Of a stretch of DNA of 20,468 nucleotides, positions 8,005 through 18,090 are shown piece by piece. This DNA is from Isotricha intestinalis (Eukaryota > Ciliophora > Litostomatea > Vestibuliferida > Isotrichidae). The stretch covers positions 1 to 20,468 of the forward strand of contig JAJJLU010004015.1 of assembly GCA_023807065.1 (NCBI GenBank), read 5' to 3'. A model generated the notes under the pieces. It was not told the DNA's origin and made no database searches. It saw only the letters and a list, made by a program, of their open reading frames with translations. Numbering within the stretch: position 1 is the stretch's first letter; the number at the start of each line of letters is the position of its first letter. The position numbers and the translations under genes were made by a program.

Positions 8005-9664
8005 TTATTTTCCTTTTCTTCTATGCATATATCTTCTTTTTTTTGGTTTATCTTTTTTAACAACTCTTGCATCATTTTTAGCATCAAAAAGTGCTTTTGT
8101 AATATTTTCATTTTTAAATTGTTCATCTTTTAATAAATTATTTAATTTATTAACTTGATCAGGTGTTAAAAAACTACTTCTTTTAATAGAATACTCATTT
8201 AATTTAGTATCTATTTTTTTTTTATGAAATTTTTCTTTATTTAATAACTTCCTTTTTTTATTTAATAACTTCTTTTCCATTTTTTTTCAACATCATCTTC
8301 ATCATCTCTATTATCATCATCATCATATATAATATCTAATTTTTTAGCATTTAAATCATACCATCGTTTTTCTTTATTTTCTTTTTTAATTTTAAAATTT
8401 TCTCTTCAATTTCTTTTGCATATTCAAATAAACTTTTAATCTTTTCAATTTGATTTAAACTCAAAGTTTTCATAGAAAATTCTTTATAATGTAAATCAAT
8501 CATAATTCTCTTATATTAAACTAATTCTCTTTCACTAATTAATGAAGTAACATTACCATTATTTTTTGCTCTTGTAATTCTTCCACTTCTATGAACAAAA
8601 ATTTTAGTTTCTAAAGGAATATGATAATGAATAACTAAATCAACAAAAGGAATATCAAGTCCTCTTGCTCCAATATCAGTACAAAATAAAATTGCATTTT
8701 TATTATTAGAAAATTTATCTAAATTCTTCATTATAATATTTTGTGGCATTTTAGAAAAAAAATTGAACATTTAAATTCATTAAAATAACTAAATATTGAA
8801 TGATTTTTTTGGATGAGAAATTGAATTTGTAAATATTATTATTTTTGAATTTATATTTTCTTTTAATATATAATATAAATAATAATCTTTTATTGATTTT
8901 TCACATTTATAACAATCAATTTTCATTTTTGATGGAAGAATTAATGATTGATTTTCTTGTAAAATTGCTTCTCCTTTTAATTTTTTTTCTTTTTCTTCTT
9001 CTGTTTCTAATAAATTTTGACCTGATTTTAATTTAATATATATAATTTATTATAGAATTTTAAATTTTTAATTAAATTTTGAAATTGTTGTTGTTCTGGT
9101 GATAAATTTGATTTATTTTTTTATTCTTTTTTTTATTGTCTTCAAATCTATTAATTGAATCTATTGTAGTAGAACATAAAATAGTTCTCATTCCAACTTT
9201 ATTTTCAAATTCAATTTTTTCATCATTTTCTTTATTTTTTTCCTCACGAATTTTTTCTATATTTAAATTACCTTTATTATATTTTTTCTCTTTATTTTGT
9301 TTTTTATTTTCTTCATCTTCACTTTCATTAAAATTATTATTATTATCATCTTCTTCTTCTTCTTCATTTTCATCTTCCATTTCATCAATATCAAAATTAA
9401 CATTTTCATCAACTAAATCCAAGCTAATTTTTCATTTTCAATAATATCATCTTCTTTATTAATTTCTCCTCCAATATCTTTTATTTTTTCTTTAACATAT
9501 TTTTTCTTTTCAATATCATTATTCCCTTTAATTTCAATTCTATTATAAATATGTTGAAATATATTTTTTAATTCTGAAAAATGTCCAGCTTGTGTCATTC
9601 TATCAGCTTCATCAATATCTAAAAATTTTAAATATTTTATATTTTCTAATGACCATATCCCCAA
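8005..9664 (-). CDS. DEAD-box RNA helicase (MAK5/DDX24-like), lacking its N-terminal motifs
   Basis: Family role: ATP-dependent RNA remodelling in large ribosomal subunit assembly in the nucleolus. On the minus strand from 9664: KYLKFLDIDEADRMTQAGHF (motif II, DEAD), a long Asp/Glu/Asn-rich insert, MRTILCSTTID (motif III, STT for the usual SAT), DYYLYYILKENINSKIIIF and TNSIS (start of RecA2), KMPQNIIMKNLDKF, CTDIGARGLDIPFVDLVIHY (motif V) and FVHRSGRITRAKNNGN (motif VI). A shift near 8516 leads to a helical extension (LNQIEKIKSLFEYAKEIEEK), an acidic stretch and a basic end RRYMHRRKGK with a stop at 8005. The acidic insert between motifs II and III and the C-terminal extension favour DDX24/MAK5. 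Motifs Q, I, Ia and Ib are missing, because the sequence switches near 9660 to a plus-strand gene. Shifts also occur near 9420, 9070, 8770, 8375 and 8280. Confidence 0.85.
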
Positions 9665-10880
9665 GCATATAGTAAAATTTCCTAAATTTCAAAATCAAAA
9701 TATTCTAAGTAAATATTTAAATAAAGATACTTGGAAACATTATAAAACAAAAAGAACTTTATATAATAATAATATAAATCATCTTACTGAATTATCAAAT
9801 AATTCAAATGAAGATCCAATTGGACTTTGTATTGTTGATGATGATTGTATAAATACTTTTGGTGATTTAATTGTTAATATTATATGTGATGTACATAATA
9901 TTCAAAAAGATAATTTACCTAAATTTAATTATGATATTAATTCGATTAGATTTTGTGATCCTAATGAAATTTATATTATTAATGAATTAAATGATAATTT
10001 AAGTGAAGTTACTTTTGAATTTAATAGAAATGTTGAAGGTTATATTATTAATAATATATCTAAAAATCATAATGTTATTAGAAATATTATGAATAAAGAA
10101 ATTTTAAAAATGAAAAAAGAAGGATTTTTTGATGAGAGTTTTCAAGAGATTTATAATTACAATAATTTAATAGAAAATGAAAATATAATAAAAGATGAAA
10201 TTGATTATATGGAAAAAATAGGTTTTATAAATGTATTTTTAATGAATCTGATAAAGCAATTTTTTATAATAATGATAATTCAATAATGATTCTTATTAAT
10301 TTTTCAAATCATTTTAAAATATTAAATTTTAATATTATTATAATATTATTTATTAAAATATTCAAAAAATCTTCAAAACGAAAAAAAGATTAGTGAAGGG
10401 GAAATTCCTGCTCAAAAAAAATATCTTTTTCACAATATGATTTCATTCTTAATTTTAGTTCATTTTTTAAATTTATAAATGATAAAAAATGTTTAATTCA
10501 AAAATTTTGTGAAAATAAAGGTATTAAATTAGATATTAATATTTATTATTGTTTATGTATAAAAGGAAATAATTTTGAATTACAAACTAATTTTTTAAAT
10601 GAATTTAATAAGTTAAATTTAGATAGTAAAAAAGATTAATTAGGTAAATTGTATTTAAAATATCGTCAAATAGATAATGAATATAATTTATTAATGATTA
10701 ATTATGAAGAAAATAACAATATTTATAGATTAAATAATGATGTTAAAAAATTATTAAAATTAAAAAATAATGATGAAAAAGAATTATTAAATAAGTATTC
10801 AATTAATGAAATATTAGAAAATAAAAAAATAACTTTAAATTTCTTAAATTGTTTTTTAGATTTTTTTCAGAACTTTATAT
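9663..10880 (+). CDS. Guanidino-kinase-like domain (ATP:guanido phosphotransferase fold), degenerate
   Basis: Active relatives transfer phosphate between ATP and arginine or creatine. The frame from 9663 reads VKFPKFQNQNILSKYLNKDTW, IGLCIVDDDCINTFGDLI and CDVHN (the N-terminal helical domain; compare the family pattern of L-T-x-x-x-W, then G-x-x-x-x-D-E-x-x-Y-x-x-F-x-x-L). Next come RFCDPNEIYII and FEFNRNVEGYIINNISK, matching the family's L-D-P-x-Y-x-x-S-x-R-V-R-x-x-R-N-L-x-G-Y, and after a shift near 10240 NESDKAIFYNNDNSIMILIN, matching G-I-x-x-N-D-N-K-x-F-L-V-W-V-N. The ATP-binding S-R-V-R is not preserved and I cannot find C-P-T-N-L-G-T, so this copy is probably not an active kinase. Further shifts lie near 10380-10430, and a TAA at 10637-10639 interrupts the frame. 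The domain begins right at the junction with the helicase, so an N-terminal part may be missing. Assignment rests on motif spacing by eye. Confidence 0.5.
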
Positions 10881-12006
10881 AATTTTTTTAGATGAAAATA
10901 ATGAAAAAAAAAATGAAAAATTAATTGAAGAAACAATTAAAAAAAATAATAACGAAAAATATATGGTAATTCATTCATATTTTAAAAAAATAAAGATAAA
11001 ATTATTAAAAAATTTGAAAATAATAGTGGATATAGAAAAAAAATATATGAAGAAATTGAAAAATATACAAAAACTAGTTATTATTATATATAAAATGGAA
11101 AAGAAATAACTCTTTTTATTTATATTCAAGATGAACCTAATGAAAATAAAGAAATTTTAATTTTAAAAATGAATATATAATATTTTTTAAAAATTTTCTT
11201 TCTCAAATCTTTGATGATATAGAAATAAATTATAATAATAATAATAATAATAATAAAAATATTGAAATTGAATTAATATCAGAACCTAGTAAAAAAGAAA
11301 TAATAATTTTTCCACCAGAAAAATCAAAATGATTACTGAATATACTGGAAGAATTATTTTAATATTGAAACAGATACAAAAGCAAAACAATTTTCTGGTA
11401 ATATTTTACAATATGATGATTTTAATATAGTTAGATTGACTATAAAATATGATAATCAAGATAAAAATAATTTTCAAAGAAAGATGCAGAAATGAAAGAA
11501 AATGAAGAAATTAAAATTAATCATGATTATGCAATTATTTATGATGGATATATGAATAAAAGTAAGAATAATATTAAAAGTGAAAATTGAATTTTATCTT
11601 TTGAAAATGAAATAACAATGAATTTAAATCGAACTTTGGAGACAATTTATTTTATTTTAGAGTCTTTGGATGAAAATTCAAATGATATTAATAATCAAAA
11701 TACTTCTTCAAATAAAAATTCAAATGATATTGAAAATGAAAATACTTTTTCAAATAAAAATTCAAACAATTATAATCATCAAAATACTACTTATAGAAAT
11801 AATATTTATAATAATAATAGTTCTTCAAATAAAAAAAAACAAACAATTTTAATAATCAAATTACTTCTTATACAAATCAATATAAAAATCAAATGATATC
11901 ATTAATCAAAGTAATTATAACCAATCAAATGATATCATTAATCAAAGTAATTTTTCAATTAAAAATAAATAGAACTTTGGAGAATATTATTTTTAAAATT
12001 AGTTGA
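10850..12006 (+). CDS. Unknown charged region with Asn-rich tandem-repeat tail, probably the same gene as the guanidino-kinase-like domain
   Basis: Coding continues across several frame breaks: ELYIIFLDENNEKKNEKL, EKYMVIHSYFKK, KIYEEIEKYTKTSYYYI, GKEITLFIYIQDEPNENK, a run of Asn, ISEPSKKEIIIFPPEKSK (a TGA follows at 11330), NIETDTKAKQFSGNILQYDD, FNIVRLTIKYDNQDK, INHDYAIIYDGYMNKSK, and from 11618 NLNRTLETIYFILESLDE. A 14-residue repeat then begins NSNDINNQNTSSNK, followed by a 12-residue repeat (SNDIINQSNYNQ). Depending on frame the end is TAG at 11970 or, after one shift, INRTLENIIFKIS with TGA at 12004-12006. I recognise no domain. A junction with the preceding domain is not evident, so I treat both as one gene of roughly 750 codons, which is inference. 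Confidence 0.4.
11233..11256. repeat. Short (AAT)n microsatellite in coding sequence
   Basis: About eight AAT units in a row encode a polyasparagine run, typical of AT-rich protist genomes. Slippage here would change the run length without a frame shift. Confidence 0.85.
11675..11800 (+). repeat. 42-nt in-frame tandem repeat, three copies
   Basis: Copies start at 11675, 11717 and 11759 with an exact period of 42 bases. The first two are nearly identical and the third diverges. Each encodes 14 residues: NSNDINNQNTSSNK, NSNDIENENTFSNK, NSNNYNHQNTTYRN. Period conservation in multiples of three shows selection to keep the frame, and that this piece is free of indels. Confidence 0.85.
11887..11952 (+). 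repeat. 36-nt tandem repeat, two copies
   Basis: A 29-30 base unit beginning AATCAAATGATATCATTAAT occurs at 11887 and again, identical, at 11923, giving a period of 36 bases. In one frame it encodes two copies of SNDIINQSN, clearly related to the 14-residue repeat just upstream. The exact identity suggests a recent duplication. Confidence 0.85.
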
Positions 12007-13664
12007 ATAAAAAAAGATATTTATATAAAAAATAAAATTTTATTTACTTTTTATATTTTTATATAATATTCTGTTATGTTAGGATGAAAAGATTAAATTA
12101 CAATCATATCATAATTTTTTAAAACTAAAATTTAATTAAGTTTATTCATAATAATTTATATTTTAAGAAAAATGTTTTTCGTTTTCAATTTTTATGCTTT
12201 AAAAGATATCATAAAAAAAGAATATTAAATTTAATATTAAACTACTTTATTATGAAAAAAAATAAATAATTATAAACTATTTAATTTAAATAAATATTAT
12301 TTGTTTTATTAAAATAATCTAATTAAAGATATAAGAATGTTTTCAATTATACATTTGATGAGAATTATTTCTTTATTAAAATTTAAGATATATATACAAT
12401 ATCAAAAAATAAATGAAAAATGCCTAACATATATTCATTTTAAAAGATTGCCTATTATTTTTAAATCATAAAATAATTGTTTATTTAACTTTAAAATATT
12501 AATTCTAAATAAAAACAGCTATAAATTTTAGATGAATGTTTTTGTTTTAATATAATAATGAAATAAAAAAATAATCTTAAAAAAAATGAATATATTAAAT
12601 AAAAAATAATGATAAAGGATTTATGAAATAAAATCTTTTTATTTAAATATTTTTACTTTTAGTGAATTCAATATTATGATATAAATTAATTTACAAACGT
12701 ATCAAAGAATAAAATTTTGTTAAAAAACTAAACAAATAATTAAAGCATATTTCAAAAACAATGAATTAATGGAATAATTTAATTTTAAATAAATATCAAA
12801 AATGATTTTTATTTATTTATATATTCTATAAATATAAGAACTTGGATTAAAATATAAAAATAGAAAAATATTTTAAAATAATGAAAAAAAAATTGATGAA
12901 TAAAAAATAAAATTAATGTAGGGAAATATTATCTTTATTCCTAATGAGCTTCTCTAATCTTTAAATCTTTTTATATTATTAAAAATTTTAGTTTAGATTA
13001 TTTTATTTTTTCTTTTGGTTTTTTTAATTATTTATTATAAAGATTATAATTTGTTTTTTTAACTAACTAAATAAATATTTTTTTGAAAAATTAATTGAAT
13101 ATAATTAGTATAAATATAGATAATAGATTATATAATAATACTTTATTGTAATTATTCATATTTACTATTATTTCTATTTTATTCATCTTAATAAAAATAA
13201 ATAAAATTTATTAATTATTTCAATATTATTTAATCTAGAGAAATTTTCATTTTTAAATTTATTCTTTATAAAAATAAAGTTATTCTTTTTAAATTGAATA
13301 ATTATAAAATTTAATAATTAGTTTTTACTATTAAAATATGGAAAAAATGAAAGAAAAAAATTTTCATATAATTATATTATTTATATTAAATATAATTCAA
13401 AGCATATATATAAATAAATATTTATAATATTAATTTTAATGAATAAACTTATCATTTAGAAAATTTAATCCAGATAAATTGGATTTTAGTATATGCAATG
13501 ATACTATAAAAATAGTATAATTAAAAATAAATTAGATAAAATAAAGAAAATAAAAAATTAAATATCTTTAATGGATAAATGTAATTTAAAAATAAATAAT
13601 ATAAATATAATAATTATATTTGTTATAATTTTATTTTTTTTATTTAAAATTAATTTCAAATTTA
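12007..13664. other. Gene-free AT-rich region of about 1.65 kb
   Basis: No frame longer than a few tens of codons looks coding on either strand, and no tRNA, rRNA or intron signal is visible. The sequence is a mixture of A- and T-rich words without long homopolymers, unlike the flanks of H2A.Z. The only GC-richer patch is around 12918-12962 (GTAGGGAAAT and CCTAATGAGCTTC). It would contain the 3' UTR of the preceding gene and the promoter of the IMPACT gene. Confidence 0.55.
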
Positions 13665-14695
13665 ATGTTTACTTTTGAAAGAACAATTGAAGATGAATTT
13701 TATGAATCAATTTTTAATGATTATGAATTACTTTGTTCAATATACCAAGAAGATATTTAGGAAATCATTGATAATCAAGATGTATTAAAGTTTATTTTAA
13801 ATATAAATTATGAATTAAATTTAGAATCATTAACTATTAATACAATAAATAATATGAAAATAAATGAATTAAATATAGAAAATAATAGCTGATTATTACC
13901 TTATTGGATTCAATTTAATTTTGAAAAAATTTAAAAAAATTATGTTATAAATTTTACATTTATTGGATAAAAGATAATTGAATTCATAGAAAAAATAAAA
14001 AAAAAATTAACTACAATAGAGGAACCTTTTATTTATAATTCAATAGAATTAATAAAGGAAAATTTAGAAAATACTTTAAATAATTCAAATATTATTTCAA
14101 TTTTATATGATATTAAATTAAAAAACACAAAAAATTATTCATTAAAAAACGCATTATTTATAATAACAAAAGCAAATTTAGATCGTTAAGATTTTTTTTA
14201 TAAAGAAAAAATTCCAAAAGAATTGAATTCTATAAAAATATAGACTAATAACTCCAAAAACAATAATAATGAAACAAATCATAAAAATGAATATGAATTA
14301 TTTTATAAAAAAGGTGGAATTAAAAGTAATATTTTAACAGAGAAAGATTATGCATTTCAAAGTCATGTAATTGTTATAAAAAATAAAGATGATATAAATT
14401 TATGTGAATCATATTTATTATCAAATAATAAAATTAAAAAAGCAACAAGAAATATTTTGCATTTAGATTTTTTGATAAAGAATCTAAAAATACAATTGAT
14501 GATTATGATGATGATGGAGAAAATTATGCGGGAACTAGAATATTAGGTTTACTTCAAAAAATAAAAATATATAATATTTTAGTTTTAGTTTCAAGATTTA
14601 ATGGAGATTTACATTTAAGACAATATTCTACAAAATATTTAAATATTGCTGAAATACTTATTAAAAATAATATGGATTTATTTTCTTTTGAATAA
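13665..14695 (+). CDS. IMPACT/YIH1-family protein (RWD domain plus UPF0029 domain)
   Basis: Known role of IMPACT/YIH1: it competes with GCN2 for GCN1 through its RWD domain and so restrains the amino-acid starvation response. From the ATG at 13665: ERTIEDEFYESIFNDYELLC and SIYQED fit the start of an RWD domain. The C-terminal part has ILTEKDYAFQSHVIVIKNKD, LLSNNKIKKATRNILHLDF and, after a one-base shift near 14470, DDYDDDGENYAGTRILGLLQ and YNILVLVSRFNGDLHL, ending with TAA at 14693-14695. Family hallmarks are K-x-x-F-x-A/S-H, A-T-H/R-N-I and D-D-D-G-E-x-x-A-G-x-R. The next hallmark, R-W-Y-G-G-I-x-L-G-P-D, is poorly kept here (RFNGDLHLRQYS). Six in-frame stops occur at 13758, 13890, 13932, 13968, 14187 and 14241 (TAG, TGA, TAA, TAA, TAA, TAG) within an otherwise coherent frame. 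About 340 residues, normal for the family. Confidence 0.8.
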
Positions 14696-14874
14696 ATATT
14701 TTTTTAATCGGGTAATTATTTTTTTATAAAATTAAAGATAGAATATTTAAATAATAAATTAAAATTAAATCAATTTAAAAATTTAAATTTATTTTTAAAG
14801 AATATTTTTTAATCAATATTAATTTTTATGATTTTAATTATGTATTATATTTGATTAAATAATTAAAATAATAT

Positions 14875-14899
14875 ATTGGGATTGGGCCCAATCCCCAAT
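14875..14899. repeat. GC-rich near-perfect palindrome of GGGATT type
   Basis: The left arm ATTGGGATTGGG and right arm CCCAATCCCCAAT are reverse complements apart from one extra C in the right arm, with GGGCCC at the centre and no spacer. In a genome of such low GC this is the strongest GC island in the window. It lies 180 bases after the IMPACT stop and 272 before the XPR1 start. The orientation (G-rich strand running into the centre from the left, C-rich strand leaving to the right) is what two telomeric ends joined head to head would give, if the repeat is GGGATT or GGGGATT. A hairpin-forming mobile element is the alternative. Confidence 0.75.
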
Positions 14900-15171
14900 G
14901 TTATTATTTTTTTGTATTTATTAAATATTTCATTATTTTTTTTCTTTTTTATATAATTTGTATTAATTTAAAATTGAAATTATTTAAAATTTTTAAATTT
15001 GATAATGTTTAATGTAAATGAATTTTAAAAATTTATTCATATATTAAATATTATTTAATTCTTAAATACATAAATTATTTTTATATTTTATTAAATAATT
15101 CATTATATTTTTTTATACAGATTATCTTAATGGATTATTTATTTATAAATTTAATTATTTCTTGAAGATTA

Positions 15172-17242
15172 ATGAAATTTGGTTTATATTTGGAAGAAAA
15201 ATGATAGCAGAATGGAAACAATTTTTGTTAAATTATAATTTACTTAAAACTTTATTAGACCTTTTCAAAAAAAAAATAAAAGAAGACAGGCTGATTTTAA
15301 TAAAAAATTAAGTGATAGAAGTTTTTCAATTGATTATAGTTCTAAAATTTCTTTAATTGATATACCATTTACAATTCAAAATGAAAAAACTTTTCTTGAT
15401 AAATATGAATTATAAATTTCATTAGAATTAAAAATTGATTTTTTCTTTGATCAAAGAGTAAAAACATGTCATCAAAGATTAAATTTAAGAACAACTTGAA
15501 TTTATAGAAAAAAATAAAAAATATATAAGATTTTTAAAAATTCATTAAAAAATGCAATTAAAGAATTATTTAAAGAAATAATGTGTTTAAAAAGTTTTAT
15601 TAAACTAAATTTTAAAGAAAAAAAAATAATGAAAAATTTCAAAAAAGATTACAAAAGAATTAGATAATAAAGTAAATGGTAAAAAAATAAAAAAAGAATT
15701 TGAAGAATTAATATCAAATTTAAATTTATTAAATCCACTTCAAAAATAATATTGAATAAACAGAAATTGAAAAAATATTTAGGGAATTTTATTATGATAA
15801 TATTCATCTAATGCAATAAAAATATTAAAAGATTTTGCATCAGAAACTTTTTTTAATCAATCTCAATTATTTATTTTGGATATTTTTTAGGAATATTATC
15901 AATATTAATAGTACTTTGTTTAATGATAATGATATATTTTCATATAGATATGGATGATGATGCAAAATTTAAAACAATTTTTCCTTTATTTAGAGTGATA
16001 TTGTTTTTATATTATATTTTTGGTTTTTTGCATTAAATGTTTATGTTTGGAATTTATATCATATTAATTATCAATTGCTTTTGATTTTGATAATCATTAT
16101 AGTGATTTAATGAGTATTTGAAAAAGAGCAGTATTTTTTCTATTTTAATTATTTTTATGTTATTATGTTGTATGATAGAAAGAACTAAAATTCCAATATT
16201 ATATGATTTAGAATCTTTTATTCCTTTAGAATTTTGGATAATTACATTTTGTTATTTATTTTCTCCATTTGATAATTTTAATTATTTAGGTAGAATATAT
16301 TTATTTAATTATTTTATGAATAAATCGCATCAATTACAATAAAAAATAATTAAGACATACTTGGTTTGATGAGCAATTAACATCATTAACAGGACAATTT
16401 AGAGATTTTGAATAATATGTCATTATACTCATTTTTTTGAAATAGTAGAAGAAAAAAAGAGATTATGTAATAATCATAGACCAATTGTTTTATTAGTAAA
16501 TTTACTTCCTTATATTATTAGATTACTTCAATGTATTAAAAACTATTTTAGATAATAATAAAATATTTCCTGATATATTAAATTGTATTAAATATACTTT
16601 ATCAATTTTTGTTACTATTATTTCATATTATTCAACTATAATTATTTTTTTTAATAAAACTTAGTTAATTATTGCAGTAACTTCTTCTTGTTATTCTTAT
16701 AGTTGGAATATGAAAAAGGATTATGGTTTATTACAAAAAGGAAAAAATTAAAAAAAAAAATATTTATTTTAGTGTAATGACTTTAAATTTTTTTTAGAAG
16801 ATTTACTTGAGTTTTAACTATTTCACCTGAAGTTGTTTATAAATTTATCAGACCTGAATTTTTTTCTATGATTATTTGTTTAATTGAAATGTTTAGAAGA
16901 GGAATGTGGAATTTTTTTAGAATTGAATTAAAAATATATTGATTTATGTTAACAATTTCAAATAAGAATTTGATTTACCTTTTATTAAAATTAAAAATAC
17001 TTTTATTCCAAAAGAAGAAAAAGGAAAAATTGAAATGGAACAATTTAAATAAAATTGAAATTGTTGAAAATAAAAAAAATATTTCTTTAATTAAAGATTA
17101 TCAAAATAAATAATGATTTTTATCTTCTGATAATATGAATAAACCATATGGATTATTAAAAGATAATAATGATCTCAATAAAAAATTAGAAAATTATATT
17201 AATAGCTATGAGAGAAAAACTAAAAATATGTTGTTCGAGTGA
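15172..17242 (+). CDS. SPX-EXS phosphate exporter (XPR1/SYG1 family), heavily frame-broken
   Basis: Family role: inositol-pyrophosphate-regulated phosphate efflux at plasma or Golgi membranes. ATG at 15172: MKFGLYLEE, a shift, MIAEWKQFLLNYNLLKTLL (SPX start), EQLEFIEKNKKYIRF and KNAIKELFKEIMCLKSFIKLN (SPX helices, to about 15690). Membrane part: GYFLGILSILIVLCLMIMIY, TIFPLFRVILFLYYIF, ALNVYVWNLYHINYQLL, then the EXS domain: DEQLTSLTGQFRDFE (16370-16415), LLPYIIRLLQCIKNYF, NMKKDYGLLQKGK (about 16710-16745), and IEMFRRGMWNFFRIE (16887-16931). A charged cytosolic tail ends at TGA 17240-17242. Total is about 690 codons, normal for the family. All hallmarks are present and in order, but spread over all three frames with a shift every 50-150 bases. 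Such retention of motifs argues for base-calling errors and against an old pseudogene. Confidence 0.88.
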
Positions 17243-17690
17243 GAAAAAATAAATAAAATTATATTTTTTATTTTAAATATTATTATACTTTTTATATATA
17301 TTATTTTTATTTAGAAAGTATTTTATAAAACATTTTTTTTTAATTATATAATTTATAATTTAAAAAAATTTAAAACAATAAAAAATTCTTTTTAAATTTA
17401 AAAAATTTTTTTTTGAAAAAAAGAAAAACAAAAATAAATTGATTTGTTTTATTATTATATTAATTATTATAAATAATAAAAAAATTTTAAATATTATTTA
17501 TTTAATTAGATTTAATCTATTAACTCAATTCTCTTTTCTAATATTTCAAATAATTGATTTTAGAAAATTAATTAATTTTTTATTTATTAAATAATATGAA
17601 TTAATCTAATCATTTTTAATTTCATTCTTCGGTAATAAAATATTTATTCAAAAAATTTTTTTATCAAAATAAAATATTTATAGAGATTTT
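17243..17690. other. AT-rich spacer after the XPR1/SYG1 gene
   Basis: About 450 bases of A/T-rich sequence with long T and A runs follow the phosphate-exporter stop. I see no ORF, RNA gene or GC-rich element. It presumably holds the exporter's 3' UTR and the 5' flank of the coiled-coil fragment. Confidence 0.5.
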
Positions 17691-18021
17691 ATTAGAAGAA
17701 AATAAAACGAAAATTAATTAAAACAAGAAGATGAAAAAATTATTGAATCATCAAAAAATGAATTATATTATCTAGAATTAAAGAATTAAATCAAGAAAAA
17801 GATTATTTAATGCAACAAAAAATGAATATATGGAAAAACATATTAAAGAAGAAAAAAAAAAACTAAAAATAATAACTGAACAAAATAAAATATTAGATTA
17901 ATATTTTAATATTCCAATGAAAACAAAACAAAATTTATTTTAGGGTTATTTCAATTATTTTCTAATTTCCTATATGACTTTATATTTTTTCCCCTATTTT
18001 CTATTAATTAAATTTAAATAA
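17690..18021 (+). CDS. Small coiled-coil protein fragment, frame-broken
   Basis: Coding-like segments follow in order with frame changes: QEDEKIIESSKNELYYLEL (from 17724), ELNQEKDYLMQQK, NEYMEKHIKEEKKK, LKIITEQNKILD, a TAA, YFNIPMKTKQNLF, a TAG, and GYFNYFLISYMTLYFF, ending with TAA at 18019-18021. Heptad-like E/K/L spacing suggests a coiled coil followed by a hydrophobic, possibly membrane-inserted, C-terminus. I recognise no family. The 5' end is unclear, and the gene may be a remnant of something larger. Confidence 0.35.
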
Positions 18022-18090
18022 TAGCGTTATTTTTTGTGTGTTATTACTTTCAATTTTGAATTATTTATTATTTTTTTTAAGCTTATTGAA

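Noticed and set aside
9136..9444. Ser-rich 102-codon plus-strand frame
   Set aside because: Antisense to the acidic Asp/Glu/Asn insert of the DEAD-box helicase. GAA/GAT codons read backwards give Ser/Phe runs.
11675..11952. Regular repeats considered as a CRISPR-like array
   Set aside because: The repeats are directly adjacent, in frame, encode Asn-rich peptides and have no unique spacers. The context is eukaryotic.
12007..13664. Possible tRNA, rRNA or other RNA gene in the long gene-free region
   Set aside because: No GC-paired stems, no T-loop-like GTTCGA motif and no rRNA-like segment. RNA genes would stand out in GC content here.
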